A stretch of DNA of 64,000 nucleotides from Pseudomonas asiatica (lineage in GTDB: Bacteria; Pseudomonadota; Gammaproteobacteria; Pseudomonadales; Pseudomonadaceae), in the NCBI RefSeq assembly GCF_040214835.1, contig NZ_CP157874.1, positions 1,182,001-1,246,000 on the forward strand, written 5' to 3'. Each line of letters opens with the position of its first letter. Position 1 is the stretch's first letter. The position numbers were made by a program, and so were the translations under genes. Positions 17,808 through 27,664 of the stretch are shown one piece after another. The notes beneath the pieces were generated by a model, which saw only the letters and a program-made list of their open reading frames with translations, did no database searches and had not been told where the DNA came from.

Positions 17808-19430
17808 GTGAAGAACTGGACCTTGCGCCAACGGATCCTGGCAAGTTTCGCCGTGATCATCGCCATCATGCTGCTGATGATCGTGGCCGCCTACTCGCGG
17901 TTGGTGACCATCGCATCCGCCGAGCAGGCAGTGGGGACCGACAGCATTCCCGGCCTCTACTACAGCTCGATGATCCGCAGTGCCTGGGTCGACAGTTACG
18001 TCACCAGCCAGCAGCTGGTGGGGCTGTCCAATCACCGCGAATTCACTTCGGCCGACGCAGAGCTGTTCAAGAGCTTCCAGGACCGCCTGAAAGAGCACAT
18101 GGACAGCTACCAGGGCACCATTCAGGACGATGACGACCAGGCGCGCTTCGACACCTTCATCCAGATGAAAGATGCCTACCTCAAGATCGTCGACCAGGTG
18201 CTGGAAGCCTATCGACAGCGCAACTACGCGGAAGCCCAGCGGTTGATCACCGATGTGCTCACCCCGGCCTGGATCGAAGGCCGCAAGCACCTGAACGAAG
18301 TGATCGAGCACAACCGCGCCTCCGCCGACACCGACACCAACGAGATCGTCGGCGCCGTAAGCACGGCCAAGGGCAGCATGATAGTTTCGCTGCTGCTGGC
18401 GATCATCGCCGCCGGTATCTGCGGCCTGTTGCTGATGCGCGCCATCACCGCGCCCATGCAGCGCATTGTCCATGCCCTCGACAAACTGCGCTCGGGCGAC
18501 CTGAGCATGCGCCTGAGCCTGGACCGCAAGGACGAATTCGGCGCCATCGAAAGCGGCTTCAACGAAATGGCCGAGGCCCTGGCCAACCTGGTGGCCCAGG
18601 CCCAGCGTTCGTCGGTGCAGGTGACCACCTCGGTGACCGAAATCGCTGCAACCTCCAAGCAACAGCAGGCCACCGCCACCGAAACGGCCGCCACCACCAC
18701 CGAAATCGGCGCCACCTCGCGGGAAATCGCCGCCACTTCGCGTGACCTGGTGCGCACCATGACCGAAGTCACCTCGGCCGCCGACCAGGCCTCCAGCCTG
18801 GCCGGTTCCGGCCAGCAGGGCCTGGCACGCATGGAAGAAACCATGCACCAGGTGATGGGCGCCGCCGACCTGGTCAACGCCAAGCTGGGCATCCTCAACG
18901 AAAAGGCCAGCAACATCACCCAGATGGTGGTGACCATCGTCAAGGTCGCCGACCAGACCAACCTGCTGTCGCTCAACGCTGCCATCGAAGCGGAAAAGGC
19001 CGGCGAGTACGGCCGCGGCTTTGCCGTGGTAGCCACCGAAGTGCGCCGCCTGGCCGACCAGACCGCCGTGGCCACCTACGATATCGAGCAGATGGTGCGC
19101 GAGATCCAGTCGGCGGTGTCGGCCGGGGTCATGGGCATGGACAAGTTTTCCGAAGAAGTGCGCCGCGGCATGTTCGAAGTGCAGCAGGTGGGCGAACAGC
19201 TCAGCCAGATCATTCACCAGGTGCAGGCCCTGGCCCCACGCGTGCTGATGGTCAACGAAGGCATGCAGGCACAGGCCACCGGTGCCGAGCAGATCAACCA
19301 GGCGCTGGCCCAGCTCAGCGATGCCAGCACCCAGACGGTCGAATCGCTGCGCCAGGCCAGTTTCGCCATCGATGAGCTGAGCCAGGTGGCCGCTGGCCTG
19401 CGTGGCGGCGTGTCGCGCTTCAAAGTCTGA
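17808..19430 (+). CDS. wspA: WspA, membrane chemoreceptor of the Wsp surface-sensing system
   Basis: 540-residue methyl-accepting chemotaxis protein. Membrane spans at about residues 10-29 and 190-210 enclose a roughly 160-residue helical periplasmic domain. A HAMP domain follows ([25 protein letters not shown]), then a long coiled coil and the signalling hairpin tip [30 protein letters not shown]. In P. aeruginosa WspA senses surface growth or envelope stress and drives WspE. GTG start, preceded by TGAGGGCTGA; an ATG one base earlier is out of frame and closes at once. First gene of a seven-gene run whose order matches wspABCDEFR. Confidence 0.95.
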   Translation: MKNWTLRQRILASFAVIIAIMLLMIVAAYSRLVTIASAEQAVGTDSIPGLYYSSMIRSAWVDSYVTSQQLVGLSNHREFTSADAELFKSFQDRLKEHMDSYQGTIQDDDDQARFDTFIQMKDAYLKIVDQVLEAYRQRNYAEAQRLITDVLTPAWIEGRKHLNEVIEHNRASADTDTNEIVGAVSTAKGSMIVSLLLAIIAAGICGLLLMRAITAPMQRIVHALDKLRSGDLSMRLSLDRKDEFGAIESGFNEMAEALANLVAQAQRSSVQVTTSVTEIAATSKQQQATATETAATTTEIGATSREIAATSRDLVRTMTEVTSAADQASSLAGSGQQGLARMEETMHQVMGAADLVNAKLGILNEKASNITQMVVTIVKVADQTNLLSLNAAIEAEKAGEYGRGFAVVATEVRRLADQTAVATYDIEQMVREIQSAVSAGVMGMDKFSEEVRRGMFEVQQVGEQLSQIIHQVQALAPRVLMVNEGMQAQATGAEQINQALAQLSDASTQTVESLRQASFAIDELSQVAAGLRGGVSRFKV

Positions 19431-19435
19431 CTGCG

Positions 19436-19942
19436 ATGAACGACTTGCAACCGCGCGCCGTGCGGGCGGTCAACGCCAAGGGGGCGTTGTACCTGCAGTT
19501 TCGCATCCGGGAGCAACGCTTTGCCCTGAGCGTGCACGAGGTGATCGAGGTGCTGCCGCGCCAGCCGCTCAAGCCGATCGCCAAGGCGCCTGCCTGGGTC
19601 GCAGGCATCCTTGCACACCGGGGCCTGCTGGTACCGGTGGTCGACCTGGCGGCATTGAGCTTCGGCCAGCCGGCGGCGCAGCGCACCAGTACCCGCCTGG
19701 TGCTGGTGCACTACCGAGGTGGCCTGCAGCTTGGCCTGATCCTGGAGCAGGCCACCGAAACCCTGCGTTGCCACCCCGACGAGTTCCAGCCGTATGGCGT
19801 GGACAGCGGTGAAGCCCCGTACCTGGGGCCGGTGCGTCAGGATGAGCAGGGCTTGTTGCAGCGCATCGAAGTCAACGACCTGCTGCCCGATGCCGTGCAC
19901 GAGTTGCTGTACGCGGATGATCCGACAGGGATGCCGACATGA
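19436..19942 (+). CDS. wspB: WspB, CheW-like coupling protein
   Basis: 168-residue CheW domain (LQFRIREQRFALSVHEVIEVLP; WVAGILAHRGLLVPVVDLAAL; RLVLVHYRGGLQLGLILEQA) that couples the WspA receptor to the WspE kinase. Starts 5 bp after wspA; its stop overlaps the wspC start by 4 bp (ATGA). Confidence 0.94.
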   Translation: MNDLQPRAVRAVNAKGALYLQFRIREQRFALSVHEVIEVLPRQPLKPIAKAPAWVAGILAHRGLLVPVVDLAALSFGQPAAQRTSTRLVLVHYRGGLQLGLILEQATETLRCHPDEFQPYGVDSGEAPYLGPVRQDEQGLLQRIEVNDLLPDAVHELLYADDPTGMPT

Positions 19943-21213
19943 ACGAACAGCATTTTTTCCGCTTCCTGCGCGAACGCATCGGCCTGGACGTGGAATCGGT
20001 GGGCGCGCCCATGGTCGAGCGTGCGCTGCGCCAGCGCTGTGTGGCCGTGAACGCTGCGGACCTGGATGATTACTGGCTGCACCTGCAGCAGTCGATGGAT
20101 GAGCAACAGGCGCTGATCGAAGCGGTCATCGTCCCGGAAACCTGGTTCTTCCGTTACCCCGAATCCTTCACCGCCTTGGCCAGCCTGGCGCACAAGCGCC
20201 TGGCCGAGCTGGCCGGGGCGCGCCCGCTGCGTTTGCTCAGCCTGCCTTGCTCGACCGGCGAGGAACCCTATTCGCTGGCCATGGCCTTGCTCGATGCCGG
20301 TATCGCGCCGGGGGCGTTCATGATCGACGGCATGGACATCAGCCCCAGTTCCGTGGCCAAGGCCGGGCAGGCGGTGTACGGGCGCAATGCCTTCCGTGGC
20401 AGCGACCTGGGCTTTCGCGAGCGTTACTTCGATGCCCTCGACGAAGGCCACCTCCTGCATGAGCGGGTGCGCGAGCAAGTCAGCCTGCAGGTGGGCAATG
20501 TGCTCGACCCGGCGCTGGCCAGCCGCGATGGCCTGTACGACTTCGTGTTCTGCCGCAACCTGCTGATCTATTTCGACGTGCCGACCCAACAACGGGTGTT
20601 CGAAGTGCTCAAGCGCTTGTTGCACCCACAGGGTGTGCTGTTCATCGGCCCGGCCGAAGGCAGCTTGCTGGCGCGATTGGGCATGCGCCCGCTGGGGATT
20701 GCCCAGTCGTTCGCCTATGTGCGCCAGGAGGGTGGCGGCGCTGCGTTGGCTACGCCCCCGGTCCAGCCCTTGCGGCGCACATCGCCAGCACCGGCCAAGC
20801 CAGGCTATCCGTTACCGAGCGCAGCGTCGCCGCGCCCACTGCGGGTGCTGCCCGTGGCCGCCAAGCCAGCGCCGGCGCGCGAGCACAAGCGCGAGGAGGC
20901 AAGCGAGTTGCTGGCCAGCATTGCCCGGCTTGCCAATGCCGGCGCCAGCGAGCAGGCCCGTGCCGAATGCCAGCGCTACCTGGGCCAGTTCGCGCCTTCG
21001 GCGCAGGTTTACTACTGGCTGGGGCTGCTCAGCGATACCGAAGGCGATGCGCAGCAGGCACTGACCCACTATCGCAAAGCCCTGTACCTGGAACCGCAGC
21101 ACCCCGAGGCGCTGGTGCACCTGGCGGCCTTGCTGGCGGCCCAGGGTGACCTGGCCGGTGCCCGGCGCCTGCAGGAGCGCGCCGCACGGGTTGGCAGGGA
21201 GTCTGAACGATGA
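19939..21213 (+). CDS. wspC: WspC, CheR-type receptor methyltransferase with TPR tail
   Basis: 424 residues. The CheR N-terminal helical domain is followed by the SAM-binding methyltransferase domain (LRLLSLPCSTGEEPYSLAMA; DFVFCRNLLIYFD). After a proline/alanine-rich linker (about residues 275-325) comes a C-terminal TPR region (YYWLGLLSDTEGDAQQALTH YRKALYLEPQHPEAL). It adds methyl groups to glutamates of WspA and so raises signalling. Overlaps wspB and wspD by 4 bp each, indicating coupled translation. Confidence 0.95.
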   Translation: MNEQHFFRFLRERIGLDVESVGAPMVERALRQRCVAVNAADLDDYWLHLQQSMDEQQALIEAVIVPETWFFRYPESFTALASLAHKRLAELAGARPLRLLSLPCSTGEEPYSLAMALLDAGIAPGAFMIDGMDISPSSVAKAGQAVYGRNAFRGSDLGFRERYFDALDEGHLLHERVREQVSLQVGNVLDPALASRDGLYDFVFCRNLLIYFDVPTQQRVFEVLKRLLHPQGVLFIGPAEGSLLARLGMRPLGIAQSFAYVRQEGGGAALATPPVQPLRRTSPAPAKPGYPLPSAASPRPLRVLPVAAKPAPAREHKREEASELLASIARLANAGASEQARAECQRYLGQFAPSAQVYYWLGLLSDTEGDAQQALTHYRKALYLEPQHPEALVHLAALLAAQGDLAGARRLQERAARVGRESER

Positions 21214-21872
21214 AGGAATCCGCGATGCAATTGCTCGCCGAGGATGACGCGCACATCGACGACTGCTGGAACCGCATTGGCGTGCACGGCGACAAGCAGT
21301 GCCCGCTGCTGGAGCGTCACGTTCACTGCCGTAACTGCGAGGTATATGCCGCAGCAGCCACACGCCTGCTCGACCGCTACGCGTTGATGCAGGACCACCA
21401 GGCTGCCGTGGCGCCACCGGTCGAGGAAAACACCGGCCGCTCCATGCTGCTGTTCCGCCTGGGCGAAGAGTGGCTGGCGCTGGCCACCGCCTGCCTGGCC
21501 GAAATTGCCCCGCTGCAGGCGGTGCATTCGCTGCCGCACCAGCGCTCGCGGGTGTTGCAGGGGGTGGCCAACGTGCGCGGTGCGCTGGTGCCGTGCCTGT
21601 CACTGGCCGACCTGCTGGGTGTGCAGGCCAGCGCTGCCGAGCAACGTGGCGGCCGGGCGATGCCACGCATGCTGATCCTGGCCGCGGATGGCGGGCCGGT
21701 GGTGATGGCGGTCGAGGAAATCGACGGCATTCACCGGCTCGACCCGCTGCTGCTGGGCAGCGGCCAGGACGCCTCCCACTTCACCGCAGCGGTCCTGCAA
21801 TGGCGTGGCCGCAGCGTGCGGGTGCTGGACGATCAACACTTACTGTCTGCCGTGCAGCGGAGCCTGTCATGA
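21210..21872 (+). CDS. wspD: WspD, CheW-like coupling protein with Cys/His-rich N-terminus
   Basis: 220 residues. The CheW domain occupies about residues 70-215 (LLFRLGEEWLALATACLAEI; VLQGVANVRGALVPCLSLAD). The N-terminal ~50 residues carry Cys19, Cys31, His39, Cys40 and Cys43 (CPLLERHVHCRNCEVY), an arrangement suggestive of a metal site that WspB lacks. Overlaps wspC and wspE by 4 bp each. Confidence 0.93.
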   Translation: MKESAMQLLAEDDAHIDDCWNRIGVHGDKQCPLLERHVHCRNCEVYAAAATRLLDRYALMQDHQAAVAPPVEENTGRSMLLFRLGEEWLALATACLAEIAPLQAVHSLPHQRSRVLQGVANVRGALVPCLSLADLLGVQASAAEQRGGRAMPRMLILAADGGPVVMAVEEIDGIHRLDPLLLGSGQDASHFTAAVLQWRGRSVRVLDDQHLLSAVQRSLS

Positions 21873-24172
21873 CCCCAGAGCAAATGCGCGACGCATCGTT
21901 GCTCGAACTGTTCAGCCTGGAGGCCGAGGCGCAGACCCAGGTGCTCAGCGTCGGCCTGATGGCGCTGGAGCGTAATCCCACGCAGGCCGACCAGCTCGAG
22001 GCTTGCATGCGCGCGGCCCATTCGCTGAAGGGCGCGGCGCGGATTGTCGGGGTGGACGCTGGCGTCAGCGTCGCCCACGTCATGGAAGACTGCCTGGTGG
22101 CCGCCCAGGAGGGCCGCCTGCGGCTGAGCGCCGAGCATATCGATGCCCTGTTGCAGGGCACTGACCTGTTGATGCGCATCGCCACGCCTGGCGATGCCGG
22201 GGCGCAGGCGACCCTGCCGGTGTTCCTTGCGCAAATGGCCAACCTGCTCGACCCGGGGGCGGCAGCCGTGCCCCCCGCGCCACCAGCCGTGCCAGCGCTG
22301 CCGGAAGCGCCGGTGCAAACCGTGCAAGCCGAACCTTTGCCGCTGCCTGTCGAACCCTTGGAGCCTGAGCCCGAGCCCGAGCAGGCCCCACGTCGCAAGG
22401 CCGGCAAGCGCACCGGCGAAGGTACGGAGCGGGTGCTGCGGGTCACCGCCGACCGCCTCAACAGCCTGCTCGACTTGTCCAGCAAGTCGCTGGTGGAAAC
22501 CCAGCGGCTCAAGCCTTACCTGGCCACCCTGCAGCGCCTCAAGCGCATGCACGGCCAGGGCATGCAGGCGCTTGATGGCCTGCGCATGCAACTGGAGGAC
22601 AGTGGCCAGAGCAGCGAGGTGCTCGAAGCCCTGGCACAGACCCAGCGCCTGCTGGCGGAAACCCAGCAGATCCTGCAGCAGCAGGCTGCCGACCTGGACG
22701 AGTTCGGCTGGCAGGCCAGCCAGCGCGCACAACTGCTGTACGACACCGCGCTGGCCTGCCGGATGCGGCCGTTTGCCGATGTGCTGACCGGCCAGAGCCG
22801 CATGGTGCGCGACCTTGGCCGTTCGCTGGGCAAGCCGGTGCGGCTGCTGGTGGAAGGTGACAAGACCCAGGTCGACCGCGATGTGCTGGAAAAGCTCGAA
22901 GCACCGCTGACCCACCTGTTGCGCAATGCGGTCGACCACGGCATCGAGCTGCCCGAGCGGCGCCTGCTGGCGGGCAAGGCGGAGGAGGGGGTTATCCGCC
23001 TGCGGGCCTCGCACCAGGCCGGAATGCTCAGCCTGGAACTGATCGACGACGGTGCCGGCATCGACCTCGAGCGCCTGCGCAGCAGCATTGTCGGGCGTGC
23101 CCTGTCGCCCGCCGACACGGTGGCGCGGATGAGCGAGGCAGAGTTGCTGACGTTCCTGTTCTTGCCCGGTTTCAGCCTGCGCGACAAAGTCACCGAGGTG
23201 TCCGGGCGCGGCGTGGGCCTGGATGCGGTGCAGCACATGATCCGTGAACTGCGCGGTTCTATCGAGCTGACCCAGCTGGCCGGGCAGGGCTGCCGTTTCC
23301 ACCTGCAGGTGCCACTGACCCTGTCGGTGGTGCGCAGCCTGGTGGTCGAGGTGGGCGGCGAGGCCTATGCCTTCCCGCTCGCTCATATCGAACGCACGCT
23401 GGAAGTGAGCGCCGAAGAGATCGTGCAGATCGAGGGGCGCCAGCACTTCTGGCACGAAGGCCGGCACATCGGCCTGGTGGCGGCCAGCCAACTGCTCAAC
23501 CGCCCGGCCGGGCAATCGCAGGAGAGCAGCCTGCGGGTAGTGGTGATCCGCGAGCGCGAGCAACTGTACGGCGTGGCCGTGGAGCGGCTGGTGGGCGAGC
23601 GGGTCCTGGTGGTGATGCCGCTCGACCCACGGCTGGGCAAGGTGCAGGACATTTCTTCCGGCGCCTTGCTCGACGATGGCTCGGTGGTGCTGATCGTCGA
23701 TGTCGAGGACCTGCTGCGCTCGGTGGAGAAACTGCTCAGCACCGGCAGCCTGGAACGCATCGAGCGCGGCAGCAGCGGCGCCCGTGGCGTGGCGCGCCAG
23801 CGCATCCTGGTGGTCGACGATTCGCTGACCGTGCGAGAACTGCAGCGCAAGCTGCTTGGCAACCGTGGCTACGACGTGGCCGTGGCGGTGGATGGCATGG
23901 ACGGCTGGAACGCCTTGCGTGGCGAGGACTTCGACCTGCTGATCACCGACATCGACATGCCGCGCATGGACGGCATCGAGCTGGTCACCCTGGTGCGCCG
24001 CGACCAGCGCCTGCAATCGCTGCCGGTGATGGTGGTGTCCTACAAGGACCGTGAGGAAGACCGACGGCGTGGCCTGGATGCCGGCGCCGACTACTATTTG
24101 GCAAAGGCCAGTTTCCATGACGATGCGTTGCTGGATGCTGTGGTTGAGCTGATCGGAGGTGCTCAGGGATGA
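21869..24172 (+). CDS. wspE: WspE, CheA-type hybrid sensor kinase
   Basis: 767 residues. HPt domain with phospho-His51 (MRAAHSLKGAARIVGVD), a proline/glutamate-rich linker (about 130-175), dimerisation helices, HATPase (HLLRNAVDHGIELPERR; SGRGVGLDAVQHMIRELRG), a CheW-like regulatory domain, and a C-terminal receiver (ILVVDDSLTVRELQRKLLG; LLITDIDMPRMDG). It phosphorylates WspR, activating c-di-GMP synthesis, and WspF. The start is fixed by the 4-bp overlap with wspD; the much longer upstream open frame overlaps wspD out of frame and is not used. Confidence 0.95.
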   Translation: MTPEQMRDASLLELFSLEAEAQTQVLSVGLMALERNPTQADQLEACMRAAHSLKGAARIVGVDAGVSVAHVMEDCLVAAQEGRLRLSAEHIDALLQGTDLLMRIATPGDAGAQATLPVFLAQMANLLDPGAAAVPPAPPAVPALPEAPVQTVQAEPLPLPVEPLEPEPEPEQAPRRKAGKRTGEGTERVLRVTADRLNSLLDLSSKSLVETQRLKPYLATLQRLKRMHGQGMQALDGLRMQLEDSGQSSEVLEALAQTQRLLAETQQILQQQAADLDEFGWQASQRAQLLYDTALACRMRPFADVLTGQSRMVRDLGRSLGKPVRLLVEGDKTQVDRDVLEKLEAPLTHLLRNAVDHGIELPERRLLAGKAEEGVIRLRASHQAGMLSLELIDDGAGIDLERLRSSIVGRALSPADTVARMSEAELLTFLFLPGFSLRDKVTEVSGRGVGLDAVQHMIRELRGSIELTQLAGQGCRFHLQVPLTLSVVRSLVVEVGGEAYAFPLAHIERTLEVSAEEIVQIEGRQHFWHEGRHIGLVAASQLLNRPAGQSQESSLRVVVIREREQLYGVAVERLVGERVLVVMPLDPRLGKVQDISSGALLDDGSVVLIVDVEDLLRSVEKLLSTGSLERIERGSSGARGVARQRILVVDDSLTVRELQRKLLGNRGYDVAVAVDGMDGWNALRGEDFDLLITDIDMPRMDGIELVTLVRRDQRLQSLPVMVVSYKDREEDRRRGLDAGADYYLAKASFHDDALLDAVVELIGGAQG

Positions 24173-25182
24173 AGATCGCCATCGTCAACGACATGCCCAT
24201 GGCCGTGGAGGCGCTGCGCCGGGCGGTCGCCCTGGAGCCGGCGCACGAGGTGGTATGGGTGGCCAGCAATGGCGCCGAGGCGGTGCAGCGCTGCACCGAG
24301 CAGCAGCCAGACCTGATCCTCATGGACCTGATAATGCCGGTCATGGATGGCGTCGAGGCCACCCGGCGGATCATGGCCGAAACCCCATGCGCCATCGTCA
24401 TCGTCACGGTCGACCGCAAGCAGAACGTGCACCGGGTGTTCGAGGCCATGGGCTACGGCGCACTCGACGTGGTAGACACGCCGGCGCTGGGCGCGGGCGA
24501 TCCCCGTGAAGCGGCGGCGCCACTGCTGCGCAAAATCCTCAATATCGGCTGGCTGATCGGCCAGCAACGTTCGCCTGCCGCCCGCCCGGTGGCCACGCCG
24601 CTGCGCGAGGCTTCCCAGCGCCGCGGCCTGGTGGCGATCGGCTCGTCGGCAGGTGGCCCGGCGGCGCTGGAAGTGTTGCTGCAGGGCCTGCCGGCGGCAT
24701 TTCCGGCGGCCATCGTGCTGGTCCAGCATGTGGACCAGGTGTTTGCCGCGGGCATGGCCGAATGGCTCAGCAGCGCTGCCGGGCTGCCGGTGCGCCTGGC
24801 CCGGGAAGGCGAGCCGCCGCAGCCGGGGCAGGTGTTGCTGGCCGGCACCAATCACCACATCCGCCTGCTACAGAACGGCCAACTGGCCTACACTGCCGAA
24901 CCTGTCAATGAAATTTACCGGCCCTCGATCGATGTGTTCTTCGAGAGTGTGGCGCGCTATTGGACCGGCGATGCGGTGGGCGTGTTGCTTACCGGCATGG
25001 GCCGCGATGGTGCCCAGGGCCTGAAGCTGATGCGCCAGCAGGGCTTCCTGACCATTGCCCAGGACCAGGCCAGCAGTGCGGTGTACGGGATGCCCAAGGC
25101 CGCTGCGGCCATCGATGCCGCAGTGGAAATCCGCCCGCTGGAACGCATAGCCGGGCGCTTGATGGAATTTTTCGCAAAATGA
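24169..25182 (+). CDS. wspF: WspF, CheB-type receptor methylesterase
   Basis: 337 residues: receiver domain with Asp53 (LILMDLIMPVMDGVEATRRI), then a CheB catalytic domain with the Ser (AIGSSAGGPAALEVLLQGLP), His (VLVQHVDQVFAAGMAEW) and Asp (LLTGMGRDGAQGLKLM) triad. Removes methyl groups from WspA and resets signalling; loss of WspF in other pseudomonads gives wrinkly, high-c-di-GMP colonies. All catalytic residues appear intact, so the adaptation circuit should work. Overlaps wspE by 4 bp. Confidence 0.95.
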   Translation: MKIAIVNDMPMAVEALRRAVALEPAHEVVWVASNGAEAVQRCTEQQPDLILMDLIMPVMDGVEATRRIMAETPCAIVIVTVDRKQNVHRVFEAMGYGALDVVDTPALGAGDPREAAAPLLRKILNIGWLIGQQRSPAARPVATPLREASQRRGLVAIGSSAGGPAALEVLLQGLPAAFPAAIVLVQHVDQVFAAGMAEWLSSAAGLPVRLAREGEPPQPGQVLLAGTNHHIRLLQNGQLAYTAEPVNEIYRPSIDVFFESVARYWTGDAVGVLLTGMGRDGAQGLKLMRQQGFLTIAQDQASSAVYGMPKAAAAIDAAVEIRPLERIAGRLMEFFAK

Positions 25183-25233
25183 CGAAGTGTATTGAATCAC
25201 GCCGCCAGGCCGGCAGTGATCGGGTGAACAGGT

Positions 25234-26238
25234 ATGAATGATTTACCGATCGAAGGTTTCACGACCCCCAACGAGAACTCGGCGATGGTGCTGCTGGTCG
25301 ACGACCAGGCCATGATCGGCGAGGCGGTGCGGCGTGGCCTGGCCCATGAAGAGAACATCGACTTCCACTTCTGCGCCGACCCGCACCAGGCGGTGGCCCA
25401 GGCCGTGCGCATCAAGCCCACGGTGATCCTGCAGGACCTGATCATGCCTGGCCTGGACGGGCTGACCCTGGTGCGTGAATACCGCAACAACCCGGCGACC
25501 CAGGATATCCCGATCATCGTCCTGTCGACCAAGGAAGACCCGCTGGTCAAGAGCGCGGCCTTTGCTGCCGGGGCCAACGATTACCTGGTCAAGCTGCCGG
25601 ACACCATCGAGCTGGTGGCGCGCATCCGCTATCACTCGCGTTCCTACCTTACCCTGTTGCAGCGCGACGAGGCCTACCGCGCCCTGCGCGTCAGCCAGCA
25701 GCAACTGCTCGATACCAACCTGATGCTGCAGCGGCTGATGAACTCCGATGGCCTGACCGGGTTGTCCAACCGCCGCCACTTCGACGAGTACCTGGAACTG
25801 GAATGGCGCCGGGCCATGCGTGAGCAGCAGCAATTGTCGCTGCTGATGATCGACGTGGACTATTTCAAGGCCTACAACGACAGCTTTGGCCACCTGGCCG
25901 GTGACGAGGCCTTGCGCCAGGTGGCCGAGGCGATCCGCGGCTCGTGCTCGCGGCCGACCGACCTGCCGGCGCGCTATGGTGGCGAGGAATTCGTCCTGGT
26001 ATTGCCCAACACCTCGCCGGGCGGGGCACGCCTGGTGGCCGAGAAGCTGCGCCAGACCGTGCTCGGCCTGGGCATCCCGCACACCGCGCCGGTGCCCGAC
26101 TCGTATCTGACCGTGAGCATTGGCCTGGCCACCCAGACTCCGTCCATCGGCAGCCATAGCCGGCAACTGATCTCGGCTGCGGACAAAGGCCTGTACCAGG
26201 CCAAGAATGGCGGGCGCAACCAGGTTGGTATCGCCTGA
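25234..26238 (+). CDS. wspR: WspR, response regulator diguanylate cyclase
   Basis: 334 residues. Receiver domain with the acidic pair in [11 protein letters not shown] and phospho-Asp68 ([14 protein letters not shown]), a helical stalk (about 140-170), and a GGDEF domain with the active-site variant GGEEF at 249-253. The product-inhibition I-site RPTD lies at 240-243, the correct five residues upstream. It makes c-di-GMP from GTP when phosphorylated by WspE. It is separated from wspF by 51 bp, unlike the overlapping upstream genes. Confidence 0.96.
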   Translation: MNDLPIEGFTTPNENSAMVLLVDDQAMIGEAVRRGLAHEENIDFHFCADPHQAVAQAVRIKPTVILQDLIMPGLDGLTLVREYRNNPATQDIPIIVLSTKEDPLVKSAAFAAGANDYLVKLPDTIELVARIRYHSRSYLTLLQRDEAYRALRVSQQQLLDTNLMLQRLMNSDGLTGLSNRRHFDEYLELEWRRAMREQQQLSLLMIDVDYFKAYNDSFGHLAGDEALRQVAEAIRGSCSRPTDLPARYGGEEFVLVLPNTSPGGARLVAEKLRQTVLGLGIPHTAPVPDSYLTVSIGLATQTPSIGSHSRQLISAADKGLYQAKNGGRNQVGIA

Positions 26239-26256
26239 CAGGGCCTGCACCGTACC

Positions 26257-26375
26257 CTTGTAGGAGCGGCCTTGTGTCGCGATGGGGCGCGCAGCGGCCC
26301 CTTGCAGTATCTGCTGCGAAGCTGAATTCCGGGGCCGCTGCGCGCCCCATCGCGACACAAGGCCGCTCCTACACG
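26257..26375. repeat. REP pair, GGCCTTGTGTCGCGA family
   Basis: CTTGTAGGAGCGGCCTTGTG … CACAAGGCCGCTCCTACA with an inner GCGCGCAGCGGCCCC/GGGGCCGCTGCGCGC stem, immediately 3' of wspR. Confidence 0.85.
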
Positions 26376-26431
26376 AGTAATTGCGGCCATTCGGGCGCCC
26401 GGCGGGTCTGCCGCCCTGCGGCGGACTCGGT

Positions 26432-26437
26432 TATACT
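26432..26437 (+). promoter_or_regulatory. Candidate -10 box of prfB
   Basis: TATACT, 38 bp before the prfB ATG; no convincing -35 assigned. Confidence 0.35.
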
Positions 26438-26475
26438 CGCAGGCTTTTCACCGAATTCGTGCGAGTAGCCAGCCC

Positions 26476-27571
26476 ATGGAAATCCAACCGATCCTGAACA
26501 CCATCAAGGACCTCACCGAGCGTTCCCAGTCCATTCGGGGGTATCTTTGACTACGATCACAAGCATGACCGCCTGATCGAAGTCAACCGCGAGCTGGAAG
26601 ACCCCAACGTCTGGAACAAGCCCGAGTACGCCCAGGCCCTGGGCCGCGAGCGTGCCATGCTGGCACAGGTCGTCGAGACCCTGGACAAGCTGTCCGGTGG
26701 CCTGGCCGACTGCCAGGACCTGCTCGACATGGCCGTCGAGGAAAATGACGAAGGCGCCGTCGGCGACGTCGTGACCGAACTGGAAGGCCTGGAAGAAAAA
26801 CTGGCCCAGCTCGAGTTCCGTCGCATGTTCAGCGGCGAGATGGACATGAACAACGCCTACCTGGACATCCAGGCCGGCTCCGGTGGTACCGAGGCGCAGG
26901 ACTGGGCCAACATCCTGCTGCGCATGTACCTGCGCTGGGCCGACAAGCGTGGTTTCGATGCCACCATCATCGAGCTTTCCGAAGGTGAAGTCGCCGGCAT
27001 CAAGGGCGCTACCGTGCATATCAAGGGCGAGTACGCCTTCGGCTGGCTGCGCACCGAGATCGGCGTGCACCGCCTGGTACGCAAGAGCCCGTTCGACTCC
27101 GGTGCCCGTCGCCACACCTCGTTCTCGGCGGTGTTCGTGTCGCCCGAGATCGACGACAAGGTCGAGATCGAGATCAACCCGGCCGACCTGCGTATCGACA
27201 CCTACCGTTCCTCCGGTGCCGGTGGTCAGCACGTGAACACCACCGACTCGGCGGTGCGTATTACCCACGTACCGACCAACACCGTGGTGGCTTGCCAGAA
27301 CGAACGCTCCCAGCACGCCAACAAGGACACCGCCATGAAAATGCTGCGGGCCAAGTTGTACGAGCTGGAAATGCAGAAGCGCAATGCCGCCTCGCAGGCG
27401 CTGGAAGACAGCAAGTCGGACATCGGCTGGGGCCACCAGATCCGCTCCTACGTGCTGGATGACTCGCGTATCAAGGACCTGCGTACCGGTGTCGAGCGCA
27501 GCGACTGCCAGAAGGTGCTGGACGGCGACCTCGACCAGTACCTGGAAGCGAGCCTCAAGCAGGGGCTGTAA
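26476..27571 (+). CDS. prfB: Peptide chain release factor RF2 (programmed +1 frameshift)
   Basis: Releases polypeptides at UGA and UAA. Translation starts at 26476 and reads 24 codons to an in-frame TGA at 26548-26550. A +1 shift skips the T at 26548 and continues GAC TAC GAT to 27571, giving 364 residues. The coding sequence is therefore 26476-26547 joined to 26549-27571. The anticodon-mimic SPF tripeptide ([13 protein letters not shown]) and the catalytic GGQ ([17 protein letters not shown]) are intact. lysS follows 93 bp downstream, the conserved prfB-lysS pair. Confidence 0.97.
26536..26551 (+). other. prfB autoregulatory frameshift site
   Basis: CGGGGGTATCTTTGAC: a Shine-Dalgarno-like GGGGG three bases before the slippery CTT, then TGA C, a poor termination context. 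This is the classical RF2 feedback site: low RF2 lets the ribosome pause at UGA and slip forward. Confidence 0.95.
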
Positions 27572-27664
27572 ACCGCACACAACCGCCGCGGTACCTGGCC
27601 TGGGTCCGGTATCGCGTGCCCTGCCCGAAAGGGGCACCGAACACCTGATGGAAAGAATGACGAA

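Noticed and set aside
17730..19217. A 495-codon minus-strand frame opposite wspA
   Set aside because: Antisense shadow; wspA is complete on the + strand.
21833..24118. A 761-codon minus-strand frame inside wspE
   Set aside because: High-GC antisense shadow; wspE on the + strand has every CheA motif and coupled overlaps with its neighbours.
26476..26550. prfB as a pseudogene because of an in-frame TGA at codon 25
   Set aside because: The TGA is the programmed frameshift site; the rest of the gene is intact.
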